Below the pieces are notes generated by a model. It was not told the origin of the DNA. It saw only the letters and a program-made list of their open reading frames with translations, and made no database searches. 64,000 nucleotides of DNA from Lyophyllum atratum (taxonomy: Eukaryota; Basidiomycota; Agaricomycetes; Agaricales; Lyophyllaceae), in the NCBI GenBank assembly GCA_014905825.1, contig JACGCN010000033.1, positions 310,001 through 374,000 of the forward strand, written 5' to 3'. A program made the translations under genes and the position numbers. The stretch's first letter is position 1, and each line of letters opens with the position of its first letter. Shown piece by piece: positions 31,301-42,532 of the stretch.

Positions 31301-33509
31301 TAGAGCATTGCGTTGTCGACGACTAGGTCGATGTCGGCCTGGATGTTCGATGAAGACGGGTTAGTGATGGATTCTGTGAGGAAAAGGAATGGGTGTACCT
31401 TGAAGGCGTGTAGATCCCAGTACTCGTGTTTATCTAGTTTGTCTTCGATCACGGCCCAGCACATCGGGTTCGTGATGATGTCGAAGTAGTCGGGGACGTC
31501 TACTTTGGACACGGGGTACTTGAAGTAGTCCTGACGATCGTACCTATACGCGGCGACGTCAAAACGGACTATGAACGATATGAACGATGAGGGGGGACAT
31601 ACGTCATGATTTTCTCAAAGGCGGCTCGTAGCCGCTGCTCATGGACGAAGAGACTGTTCTCAAGCACGTCGTAGATAGCCCGCGCCTGCTCCAACTTCCA
31701 CCTCTCCCGCTTCTTCACCGCTAACGTCAACTCCTTCAGACGCTCCATATCATACAACAGCCGATTCAATTGCTGCGCCCACCCAATCAGCACCTCCAAC
31801 AAAAAAGAAAGGCGAGACACGTACCTCAAGCTTCATAACCTTCTCCTCCTCAGTCTGCGCCTTCCCCCCCGCACTCGCCGTCCACGGCTCCAAATGCAAT
31901 CTCTTCAACAACGGCGCCCCCCTCCTCGCCTCCCTCTTCAAGCTCCAATACCGACACATCATCTGGATACTCGGGATGCGCTTGCTCAGCTTGAACCGGC
32001 GGATGTAGTAGTCGATGCGCGTGACCACGATGGCGGGGACGAGAGGTGGACCGGGCTTGTACGTCTTGGCGTAGGCGCGCGCGGATTTGGCGAGCTTGGC
32101 GGTGTGCCCGGGGCTGTCGTCTTCGAGGGCTTCGTCTGCGGCGAGGGCGGTGGCGCGGGCGTCGAGTTGGTCTTTCTGTGGTTGGACGGTGAGAGGGCGC
32201 TGTTTGAGAGAGGGATGCGGGGGACGTACGGGGAGGTGCCGCTCACAGTAGGCGGTGAGAGTGACGGGCTCGGCGCCTTGAGCGCTTTTCATGGGCAGCA
32301 GTAATCGTTCTCCACGAGCGCAGGTGGCGTGGAACGCTAGGAAGCAGGATGTCTTGGCGCATTGGATGCAGGCGCCTTCTCGGATATCACAGATGTTGCA
32401 TTTCTGCAGGAAGAAAAGATAAGAATGGCGAAAGCACTATGCAAATAAACGCACGAGTTTCCAGCGCTGTTTTGAGATCTTGTCGACTCCGATTATAGGC
32501 TCCATGAACACGTCGTTGGCCACCCGTGTCTCTGGAACCCATATAGCACATAGAAGATGCACCCATTCTCCGTGTACTGTCTGCTTGAACGCGCCGCCCT
32601 CATTTGGACATAGAATGCATGACTGAGACCACGAATTATGTCAGCGATAGGCTTTTCATGAGGTTCGAAGACGTACCACTGGGTTCTCCGGGGAAACGGT
32701 ACATTTCCGACATAACCATTGGCCTTCTGGGATATACGGAACGCCATAGCAATCTGAAAGCATGCGTTAGATCACGCCGATTGGCACGCGTGGGGTACTG
32801 TTGACACGTACCCTGGTGAACAGCGAGGTTGCACCCATCACAGAAAACTATCGCGTTACTGTTCTCGCCCTCCGAATCGTCGCATATAGCGCATGTTGAG
32901 TCTTCAGACGGTAACGCAAGGTCGGGTTTTGGAATATTTTTCGTCTTTCGAGGAAAATGGTGAGGGAAAGCAACGCGGCGACAGAACGATAGAACTCACC
33001 AAGTCGAACCACTCCTTCTCTAAACGGTCCATGACGACTTCGAACAATTCATACGTGATCGGAGTCATTTGCTCTTTTTTGCGTTCGCGATTGAGAGAGT
33101 CGAGCCATTCTTTATCTGCGGGAAGGCCGTTTAGGTCGCGTAAGACCCTTGAGGACGCGACTGGACCAACCTTGCTCATCCATGTCGTACTCCACTTGCT
33201 TAGCAAGCTCACTTTCCAAAGGTTCTGCATCTCTTTTCAGTATGGTTCCGACTCAAAAACGCGAGAACACGTACCGATATGCCGAATATAAGAGTCTGGC
33301 CTCGAGAATTCCGAGAAATCATTGTCTGCAAGGGATTCAAGTCGCATAAGATGCTGTTTTGTAGCGTTCAGGTGTAACTCACATCCGAAGGCTCTAGCTT
33401 GGACGTCGTGGACACCACATGGCTGAGTAGAAACGTCGTCGTCGATCTTCTGAAACTCGACCTTGGGCAATGAGGAGAGTGGCGGAGAGGTCTGGACACC
33501 ACGGGCCAT
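28354..33509 (-). CDS. NTO1: NTO1/BRPF-type NuA3 histone acetyltransferase scaffold (PHD-bromodomain-PWWP)
   Basis: NTO1/BRPF proteins scaffold the NuA3/MOZ-type H3 acetyltransferase and read histone marks. I read 17 exons: 33509-33383, 33325-33275, 33230-33171, 33115-33000, 32944-32812, 32753-32677, 32622-32455, 32403-31825, 31772-31603, 31543-31399, 31338-30297, 30245-29091, 29030-29016, 28963-28819, 28763-28717, 28662-28575 and 28516-28354. The total is 4281 nt (1426 aa), exactly in phase. Order: EPL1-like segment ([18 protein letters not shown]), PHD1 (CAICDDSEG), zinc knuckle, extended PHD2 ([20 protein letters not shown]), a helical region, bromodomain (residues ~500-590; [26 protein letters not shown]), a long Ala/Glu/Pro/Ser-rich region, and a C-terminal PWWP domain ([19 protein letters not shown]) ending in an Ala/Gln/Glu coil. 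The last exon can be misread as a separate secreted peptide because the preceding intron is open and hydrophobic. Exon 13 is only 15 nt. The neighbours are tRNA and a GMC gene, with no functional link. Confidence 0.92.
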
Positions 33510-34636
33510 TTTTCGTGGTCAATCGGGATTGAATCAAGATACGGAACTTCTCATTCGCAAGGACTTAAAGTATTAGGCAAAGTGCACTGTCGTGGTGGAA
33601 GGCCGTAAGAGCTGAGCGTTGTTGACAATGTCGAAGCCGTGTGAAACAAATGCAGTCAGCGGGCCGGTCATGGCCGTGCCACAACTTCGACCACTACGAC
33701 CATGGCATGTCAACGGAAGACACCAGCCCCTTCGCCTGGAATGAAGGATTGGACGTCGGCCGCATACTTATGAAATCGATAACTGGATAAAACGATCAGC
33801 AACTCGGAGCTCTAGCGCTCACTTTGGGCATGCATCACTCCGAAATTGGCGAATTCCTTGTCCGACCACCAAACCACCATCTCCTCATCCGGCTTCTGTG
33901 GGCGCACTGATTGATTTCCTCCCGGTTCCTGGCTGTCTGGGAGTAGCTTTGTTCTCATTTCCCACGCGTGCTACCGGAGAGCTCGTGGGCAGCGATCGTT
34001 CAGCACTTCCTACGTTACAGCATGTCATAACCAACGAGCATCCCGACCGTAGTCGTTGCCCAGTCAATACGGTCTGCTTACTACCACCGGATGGCCCGCT
34101 TTAGCCCAGACCGAGCAGAGGGTAGATATAGCGCATGCTCTGCGACGATGGCCTAGTCATAGAAGCATAATGGCCTCTAGAAACAATTCCGAGCGACGAG
34201 CTTCATCCTTCTCGGGAGGTGAAATGTTAGCCGGTCGCTTCAACAGCCTGGTTCCTGACTTTCAAGCGTGGAAGACCTCGTTTGTTGTCCGTCGTGTCAT
34301 CTACGGCCAAGACGAAACCGTCGGACTTGCCAGTGGTACCTTTCACAAAGCCGGATCAATCTGCGAGCGTGGCCTCTCCACCAAACCGTCCATTCACCGA
34401 CATGATCCTCCCCAACTAGCCGCTTCACCCAGGACTCCACCCTTAATATCGTAACCCACCAGAGCAGATGGTGCCTGTGGCGGACATCCGAGAGGGTCCC
34501 CGGCTTCATTGCCCAATCCCTCTCTATGGGTTCAAACCTTTAAATACAGGTGCTGTCCTTCGGAAACTACAGAACAGTGCCAACCGCCTTCGCCAGCTTT
34601 CACTTTCCTAGAACTCCTCTTGCCCCGTCACCTACA
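33510..34636. other. intergenic between NTO1 and GMC oxidoreductase
   Basis: This region must hold the divergent promoters. A 132-codon frame at 34056-34454 has no recognisable motif and overlaps the likely GMC promoter, so I do not call it. Confidence 0.4.
34539..34546 (+). promoter_or_regulatory. TATA-like box before GMC oxidoreductase
   Basis: TTTAAATA lies about 90 bp upstream of the ATG at 34637. Confidence 0.35.
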
Positions 34637-37252
34637 ATGCGAACGGCTACTTTGCTGGCATTGGCTTCCTTGGCCTATTCACAATCTATAGAGAACCGCG
34701 ATTTTGGTGAGCGAAGTGTTTACCTTGTCTCTCTTTCATACGCTGATGGCATTGCAGGTATCACAACTGATCATAAGAAATTCGCTGCTCAAACCTATGA
34801 TTATCTCATTGTAAGTCCAACGTAACAATACTCGGGATGGAGAATAATCGTCGCATAGGTTGGAGGAGGCTCAGCTGGACTTGTCCTTGCCAATCGTCTT
34901 TCCGCAAACCCAACATATACCGTTGGTGTAATTGAGGTTCGTACTCGTTCTCCTGTCATTCCACACTTCTCCTTACACAATTTCATCAATAGGCTGGATT
35001 GTGGCAACCCGACGAGCCTCTCGTTAACGTCCCAGGTCTATTCGGCCATTCCCTTGGCAACTCTTCCCTCGACTGGCTCATTTCAACTACCCTCCAACCC
35101 GGAATCCATAACAGATCAATCACCCAACCTCGGTAAGCTTTCTCCCTTACCTTAAGGAAGACCGCGACTGACCAAAACTCAACCAGTGGAAAGGTCCTCG
35201 GCGGAAGCTCAGCACTCACATACCACAACTACAACCGTGGCTCAAGACAAGAATACGATGCATGGGCCGAACTCGGAAACCCAGGCTGGGATTGGGAATG
35301 TACGCCACCCCTTCCATTCCTTCCTCCAACCCACCCACTTACACACCCCCTAGCGCTCTTCCCCTACTTCACAAGAATGGACACCGTCACCCCCGGCGAG
35401 ATCGGATTCCTCCCAGGTCTAAACCAAAAGCCCGGCCTCGCCAACGTCCTCGACGGCGCCACGAGCGGGCCCGTCGCTGTGGGGTACAACAACAACGACA
35501 CCGCCACGACGCCCTGGGTTGCCGAGTGGCATCAGAGCTGGCTGAACAACGGGGCATACATGAATGCTGATCCGGAGGGCGGAAACTCGACGGGTATGAC
35601 GCTCACTGCGCGGCCTGTGCATCCCGTTGAAGGCACCCGGAGTTACTCGACGAACAGTTTCCTTGAACCCGTCATGTGAGTGGCAACATGGCTAGGAGAC
35701 TACGTCAGAGGACTGACAAGTGATGCTAGGGATCGCAAGAACCTCTATGTGTTGACTGGCGCAGAGGCTACCAAGATCATCTTTGATGAAAAATCTCTTC
35801 CCAAGGACATATCGAACATCGATGAGTCTGAACTTGTGGCGTGTGGAATCGAGTATGGCACCCCTTTGAACACCACACAACGGTACACCGCCAACGCCAA
35901 CATTGAGGTCATCCTCTCCGCCGGGTCTCTGAAGAGTCCCCAAGTACGGGTCTCTTCCTATCCTTATTGCGTTCATGTCACTCATTCTCCATCTCTCAGC
36001 TACTCGAGCTCAGCGGTGTCGGCAACAAGAAGATTCTCGAAAACCTAGGTATTAAGACTATCCTCGACTTCCCCGAAGTCGGCGAGAACATGCAAGATCA
36101 CCTCGAATTCAACCAGGACTACCTCCTCAAGGAAGACATCCCCTTCGAGACCTGGGGTACGCACCTTCTACTCGTCCAATTCTCCTCCCTCTAACACGTC
36201 CTCTTCTCACCAGACGTCTACCGCAACGACCCCGCCCGCGACACCGCAGCCTGGGAAGAATACAAAGCCAACAAAACCGGCGTCTACAACGCCAGCCCCG
36301 CCACCCTCGGCTTCTTCCCTCTCCAGACCTTCCCCGACGCCTTCAACGTCTCCGAGCTCCTCGCCGAACTCGACACCGAACTCGCCGCCGCCGACCTCAC
36401 CCCCATCCGCAAGAAGCAGTTCGAGATCCAGAGGCGCCACCTCGCGGAGGGCAAGGTCACGCAACTGGAGATCGCGTTCCTGGCGAAGGGCGGGATTGCG
36501 CATAGCAATTACCCGGTGATTCCGGGGAGGAGCTATTTGACTGCGATCACGTTCTTGTTGCGCCCGTATAGCACGGGGAATGTGCATATCAACACTACAG
36601 ATCCGTTTGCGAATGCGCTTGTGGATCCCAAGTACAATCAGTTCTCCTTTGGTGAGCTTCTTCCTTCCCCTTCCGTCTTGTCTTGTGCGGGGAGCTGACT
36701 TGTTGTGGCTTCCTTTGTAGACTGGAAGGTGGCGGCTCAGTGGACCAAGCTCGCACGCAAGGTCATGTTGACGGATCCCATCGCACAATACATCGACCGC
36801 CCTGTCCAGCCCCCCGCAGACACCGAGACCCTCGAGCAGTGGGACGAGTACGTTCCCTCCATTACTCCCTCACGTCATCAGAGATTGACCCCGGCCCCAA
36901 CAGCTTCTGCAGGGAATGGACCATCAGCGTCTGGCACCCCGTCGGGTCGACCTCCATGGCGCCCCGCGAGATCGGCGGCGTCGTCAGCCCGAAGATGGTC
37001 GTGTACGGCACTAAGAACCTCCGCGTCGTCGATGCGAGCTCCATGCCCATCAACATCGCAGCCCATACCATCGCCACCATCTACGCCATGGCCGAAAAGG
37101 TGCGTCGCTTCTCTCACCCCCCCTCCTTTGCTTTGAGTTTGGGCTTACCATGGCGCGGCTTGTAGATGTCGGATACTATTATCAACGATCGCCGTATTAC
37201 CGAGCTGAACAGGTCGATCAGAACGAACATCGCAAAGTCTAAGTCGGCTTGA
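34637..37252 (+). CDS. secreted GMC oxidoreductase (AA3_2-like: aryl-alcohol oxidase or glucose dehydrogenase type)
   Basis: This is a flavin enzyme that oxidises alcohols or sugars outside the cell. It supplies hydrogen peroxide or reduces quinones during plant-polymer decay. Exons are 34637-34706, 34758-34810, 34859-34936, 34993-35132, 35187-35299, 35354-35675, 35730-35943, 36000-36156, 36214-36651, 36721-36847, 36904-37099 and 37166-37252, total 1995 nt (664 aa). Residues 1-17 are a signal peptide (MRTATLLALASLAYSQS). The FAD-binding site is YDYLIVGGGSAGLVLANRLS. GMC signature 1 is GKVLGGSSALTYHNYNRGS and signature 2 is the GSLKSPQLLELSGVG region. The catalytic His lies in WHPVGSTSM. The second conserved His is in NIAAHTIATIYAMAEK after VVDASSMP. 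Several N-glycosylation sequons are present. Product specificity cannot be set by eye. Confidence 0.93.
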
Positions 37253-37807
37253 GGGCCTTGATGAGTACATAGGGAACCCAGGTGGAATGGGAAGGACATT
37301 TTTTGAATAAATAAAATTAATTTGTACGTAGCTAGTAGACGGCACCAGCACGCCATATCTCTCTCTCTTTTTATCGTTTTATCTTTTTATCTCTCCCCAC
37401 GTCGCATACATACATACTCCTTCCCATAGTCAAGTCATCTGCAGTGTTAATATAAAGTCAATCAATCGTTTTACCTCCCAAATTATTGGTTCAGAGCTTG
37501 AAGCCTCGCCTATTCTCGACTACAGGCACTGACTCGAGAGTTTTGGATTTAACAGTAAAAGTGGCCGATATCTACAGCAGGTCTTATGGCGTATGTATTC
37601 GTAAATAGTCGATAATGAGTTAGAGTCCAACCTTTGTGGCTCAGGGAACGATCTTTCGTGTCGACTTAGGCAGGGCCATGGATTAAAATCGTAGATAGTG
37701 TTAAGGTATTCGGTACAGGAAAGCGAGCGAAATTTAAGTACAAAGAAAGCACCGTGAACAACAAGATTTGAATGTAAAAAATACATCGTACAAACGCACC
37801 ACCAGTA
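37253..37807. other. intergenic, convergent 3' flanks
   Basis: GMC oxidoreductase and the minus-strand gene at 37808 end here, facing each other. A CT-rich microsatellite-like tract sits near 37360-37395. No gene is supported. Confidence 0.5.
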
Positions 37808-39066
37808 TCATTCTCTATCCCAGACAAGCCAATCATCATCCCCAAGGTCCGTAAAGCCGTTCTGAATCTAGATCCCAGCCGGTCAAAAAATTGACGTGGG
37901 CGAATTGTATTGAACTCACCCAATGCAGCAAAGTAGCAGCGATATAGTTCGGCCACAACGGAGAGACCAAGGTTCGCTGGCCGTTTGGCATATTTGTTGA
38001 CGTAAAGCTGATCACCGCAGATTGCTTGTACGTCGCTCCACCGAAGTCGTCGTTAATGTTCAAAATCAGGAACATCCATTGACGTCCGCTGGTCAGAGCC
38101 CCGCGGACTACATTCTTCCTGAGAGAAAAATAGCACGCCAACCCATACGGAGTCTGGTATAATCTGCTTACTGGAGATATTTTCCACAAGCATACATCTC
38201 ACAAATCGCCTGAGGAACATGTTGCGCGATATTTGTGAACTTCGCTTCTAAGACGAAGAAGCCTGTGGAAGTGCTGCGAGTCTGCATATATCTCTTGAGG
38301 ACGCTTAGGTATGGGCTATCAAGCAATCCAGCTATACGAAAAAGTGAGCTGAAGGGCTGAGATCAGTCGAGCGAGACTGACCACTGGAGGCGTTTGCTTC
38401 TGCCACGACGGCAGTGTAATCGATGTAGCCTGAAAGGCTACGGCTGGTCTCACTCGATAGGTCGACCTTTGTGGACGGAACATGGTGTTCCATGTTGAGG
38501 ACCATGCGCTTGTCTTTTGGCAGCATGGCACACACACGGTAAAAGAACGAGTCAATCCATGCGCGGGCGCTGGTTTCGTTCTACACAATCAAAATGAAAG
38601 CAGCCCAAATGTTGAGAGGCCTACACAACATACCACGTTAGGAATGGTGTTTTCCAACAACTCTAAGTGGCGATAGAAACCCTTGGAAGACCAGTGCTCT
38701 TCCTCCCCGAGAGAAGTCGTGGCCTTGAGAGCGTTTTCGAAATCAGGTTTCGGTTGAAGAAGACCAGCGAGCGTGATATTCAACTTGGCCAGATCGTCAT
38801 CGTCTGCGCTGGAGAATGTAAGAGACTGCAGGAAGTAAGTTAACAGAAGCCCTCTTTGCTAAATCAGATCGTACCCGAGGCCCAGAAAGCCTTGTCAGCA
38901 GCTGAGAGAGCACCGCATCGAGCTGCGCGATGTCCAAAGGTTCATTCGGGTCTCTCTCGGACTCATCCTCGGTAATGGTATTCCTAAAGCTACGAAGAGA
39001 GGCGTAGGCGGTCGCCAATTCCTTACCGTCGAGACCAGATATTTTGCGTTTCTTGGGTAAAGACAT
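37808..39066 (-). CDS. uncharacterised protein with PD-(D/E)XK-like motif
   Basis: I do not recognise a named family. Exons are 39066-38875, 38825-38634, 38580-38382, 38331-38172, 38118-37920 and 37867-37808, total 1002 nt (333 aa). The N-terminus is basic (MSLPKKRKISG), possibly a nuclear signal, followed by acidic helical sequence with SADDDDLAKLNITLAGLLQ. The centre reads NMEHHVPSTKVDLSSETSRS and then YIDYTAVVAEANAS. About 30 residues later comes GFFVLEAKFTNIAQHVPQA and ICEMYACGKYLQKN. The D, ExK and downstream Gln pattern, set in strand-strand-helix order, is that of PD-(D/E)XK nuclease-fold proteins. The C-terminal part is beta-rich (RQWMFLILNINDDFGGATY) and ends with an acidic WLVWDRE. 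Agaricomycetes often have large families of such lone proteins. Function is inference only. Confidence 0.7.
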
Positions 39067-39864
39067 AGTAATGAACAAGGTGGAGGCTGGTGGAGGGTGC
39101 CAAGGTGGGCACCATTAGTATCTGATCGATCATCGATCATCGATCATGTGTCATTTCCATTTTCCTTTCCATTCGAAGGGATTTCCTTTTCGGATTAATT
39201 GCGAGCGAAGCGAGCAACCTTCTCTCTGAGGAATCGAACTTGGCCAGAACGGTGGGGTCAGCCGCTATGCAACTGACCTGATACCAGAACTGTGGAATGC
39301 GTGTATATGTAGACTCGATTGTAAAGCCGTCGTACAGGATAATTGCGAGCGAAGCGAGCAATCTTCTCTAAGGGCTGAACAGAGGGACAAACAAATACAA
39401 ATTCTGTTTTCGCAAAAGCCACTGAAACTGTCGCCAGGTGTATATCGTCTGAAGCGCGTTCAATTCTGACGCTTTGCACCTGGAACTTTGCTATTTTATT
39501 GCTCCACTGTATGGCTACCGGGTTGTGTAAAAAAATCCAATGATTTCTCCTGACGATATCGAGTACATGCTTAGTCTTGTGCCACAACTTCGGATTGCGA
39601 AGCGAGCTTTCTCCGGCAGTACGGCGGATCCATATTATTCAAGTTCGCCCCCGCTGAGCCGCCTGACCGCCCAGCTCTGGAGAGTTCCGCGAGTCGAACC
39701 TCAGGCCTCAGGTTCTGGATATTCAAAGAAAAAAAAGCCCTAAAAAGAACCACATGCACGCCCAACCCAATAAAAATAGCATTATACGAAAGCGGGCAAC
39801 GACAATCAAGGTCGCTCGAGAGACGATAACAACCTAAAAGTACAACCAAGGGCAGCACCAGCGC
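39067..39864. other. intergenic with degenerate direct repeats
   Basis: The segment separates two minus-strand genes. A tandem ATCGATC tract lies at about 39121-39146, next to the promoter of the gene at 39066. A longer repeat is described separately. I see no gene. Confidence 0.45.
39192..39608. repeat. three degenerate copies of a GCGAGCGAAGCGAGC-cored repeat
   Basis: The copies are at 39192-39231, 39338-39375 and about 39592-39617. The first two share GGAT-TAATTGCGAGCGAAGCGAGCAA with small changes, followed by CTTCTCT. The third is truncated (GGATTGCGAAGCGAGC). The core is partly palindromic. Confidence 0.5.
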
Positions 39865-41397
39865 CTACAGCTCATCCTTCGGATGAGCGGGAGGATGGCA
39901 ATCCGCACCCTCATCGGCAACACCACATTGGCCTCCAGCGGGCACCTCCTGCTTCTTCGCCTCGTTCTGCTGTTCCAAAACGACCTGTTCACCCTCAGTC
40001 TCGACAGCAGGAGGTACGGCCGCCTTTTTCGTCTCCGAAGCCGCCTCCGCCACCGGTGTGGCCTCAGTCTGCGTCTCAGCCTCAGCCTTCGCCTTCTTCG
40101 GCGCGGGGGGCGTGCCCATCATCCCTGGGTACCCATTGACATCATGGTAATCAGCCCCCGCACCGTTCTTAATGGCCTCTTCGAAGTCGACGAGCTCCGT
40201 CAATCCGCCATGAAGAAGTGCGATGCGCTGCGCCTCCTGCTTGCGCTGGATCTCTTGCTCTTCTTCGGTAAGCACGAACTCTTCTTCCTTGGCTACCTCG
40301 TTGAGGGCGGAGAGGTCGGCGGTGCCGTCGAGGACGGAGTCGAGGAATTTGGAGAGGGAGTCGAGCTTCTTGAGGCCTGAATGAATTGAGAAAATAAGCA
40401 TGGATAAGGAAGGAGAGGATGAATGGGAAGTGCGCACCTTCGTAGCGAATGTATTTCGTGGACCCCGCGGGGTATACCAGCACCTTGGCCTGCTTCGTCT
40501 CGCCGGCCCCCAGGCCTAGTGCGATGGAAGATTTGCCCTGCCGGTCGCGGTGTGTGCCGAACTCGAGCTGGTCTTTGTATTTGTTACCGAGAACCTTCCA
40601 GAGTAGGGGGATCTTCTTGTCTTTCGTCAATAGGAGAGCGCGATGCTTCTTCGTATTCTGTAGAATAAAATATGAATCAGCTAAGCTCCATGCTGCGTAG
40701 ATTGGCGGTGCGCACCTTTTCGACCCAAGGATTGATGTCTTCCACTTTGTAGAGTTTGGACACCGAGGCAGGTATACGTCGTGTGGCCCAGTAGAAGAAG
40801 CCGCTCGCAGTCCGTTCGCCCGAGTCATAGACCATGGAACCAAGCTGAGATCCTCGAGGGAAAAGCTGGACGTTTCGTCAGATTCATGTACTATGAGGCG
40901 AAGTTGAAACTATGCAAACCTTAACAGTAGGGAATCCTTCGACGCGCTAAGATAATGTCAGTCAAACACCCATGAGCACGGACGTAACTACGAACCTGCT
41001 CGGCGCACAGACGCTTGTTTTCAGCGGCGTCGCAATCAACAGCGTACACTGGGACTAGAGGGTGTAGCCCTAGAGCAGCCTTGCTGTACTCTGGTACCAT
41101 TCGTTGGCAGTGCTAACGTAACTGTCAGTGATCACAAAATTTACTGAATCTGAACCTTGACTCACCCCGCACCACGGCGCGACGAAAGCCACCAAACTCG
41201 TTTCCTGCAGATAGTTGAGATCAGATTATGCCCGGAAATGCGATGTATCCACGGCGTACATTCGTTTTCATTGCTTGTTTGAAGGTCTTAGGATTCAGCA
41301 TCTTGACCAACGAATCCTTAGGGAAAATGGCACCCGACACCAACGAAGGCGCCAGAGCGAGCGCAATTGTCGCGAACTGAGCTGGAGAAAACAGCAT
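39865..41397 (-). CDS. ER protein disulfide isomerase-like protein with one thioredoxin domain and KDEL tail
   Basis: This protein forms or isomerises disulfides in the ER lumen. Exons are 41397-41260, 41204-41166, 41112-40996, 40946-40920, 40865-40716, 40657-40438 and 40376-39865, total 1203 nt (400 aa). Residues 1-22 are a signal peptide. One thioredoxin domain follows, with active site APWCGHCQRM and the cis-Pro in EGFPTVKLF. A second, redox-inactive thioredoxin-like half (KKHRALLLTKDKKIPLLWKV, KVLVYPAG) and a Glu-rich helix (VLTEEEQEIQRKQEAQR) come next. The last ~100 residues are Ala/Glu/Thr-rich and end in KDEL, an ER retrieval signal. It most resembles the P5/Mpd1 group. The WCGHC site is split by an intron between Gly and His. 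Confidence 0.93.
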
Positions 41398-42532
41398 GGT
41401 TCTACGAACAATTCGAGGAGTCCGATATGATAGAGAATATAGAGAGAGAGGTTGCTTGCTGCAAGTATTTATGTGGATAACGTGGCATCATGGGATGACT
41501 GACGTGGTCACTTCCGGGCCTTCTTCCCAGCCCGATTCCCGAGGTCACAGCCACAATCTCTCTTTTCCTCTAACCACATCTTGGCGCTACATAAAACCTT
41601 TCATTGTGACCAGATCGTATGTTCGTCTGCCAATCTAATGTCATATATTTCTTAGACAAAGTGCCGCCGGCGCCAAGTACTGTGCCCTCGAGCTGCTTTA
41701 TATCATGGTCGCCTAATTTTATGATTTATTGAGGTCTCACGAACTCAAATCCGTACGGACGGTACTCTTAAAACTATAGATACCGGTATAGGCTCTACCG
41801 GACAGCGAGACATCATATCAGTCCCGGGTACGCCAGTGTCCTCGCACGAATGACCCGCGATACGGTCTCGACGCCCTCATTCGGGGAGCAAGCCATATCT
41901 GGTGAAGCATGGGGTACAGAATCCACCAGAACGATCAAATGTTGGCTCTCTTCGAAGCTCTGGTCCGGTTGCGTAAAGATGTTGTCATCTCTCGCAATGT
42001 CCAGACGAGAACGAACTTAGATTACAGGCTGCCTTGCTCTCATGAACGATTGTCGCGCGATCGTAGACTCCCCGTTCCAGGCATCCGCTTTCCACATGTC
42101 GGGGGTTCCGGCCGTCCGCATTAATCTTTGATGCATGGAGACCAAGACATATGTGCCTTCACATTTGGTTAATTGAATACCTACATATCGCTCAGGGTTT
42201 GGCTGGCGCTTCACAAAGAGAATCGAAAACCACGGAATTATACCGGTTCAAGGCCCAACCTACAGAGTCGAAAGACCTTCGCCTCCTAAGCCACTATCTC
42301 AAACACTCGAAAGACCTCGAAGAAGCTGCAAGATCATGAAGACCGCGTTGACTTGATATCCTTGTCTTGTCGTTATCATCAAAAAATCGCTCTATAATTC
42401 TAGATTTTATTACAAGAAATCAGATCTGTTGGAGGTGCAAGTACTGATCATGAGTAACGCGACATATTTTCTACTCGAAACGTTACTCATGAATGCCTAA
42501 AGGATTTGGAAGATGAAATCTTCATAGAGCGT
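41398..42532. other. intergenic, no gene supported
   Basis: This holds the promoter of the ER isomerase and the 3' flank of the first dehydrogenase. Frames here are short and without motifs. Confidence 0.45.

Noticed and set aside
32200..32229. Intron in NTO1 at GTACGTCC...ACAG
   Set aside because: It would be 30 bp long and the sequence reads through in frame ([16 protein letters not shown]), so it is coding.
34056..34454. A 132-codon plus-strand frame
   Set aside because: It has no motif and lies in the promoter of the GMC gene.
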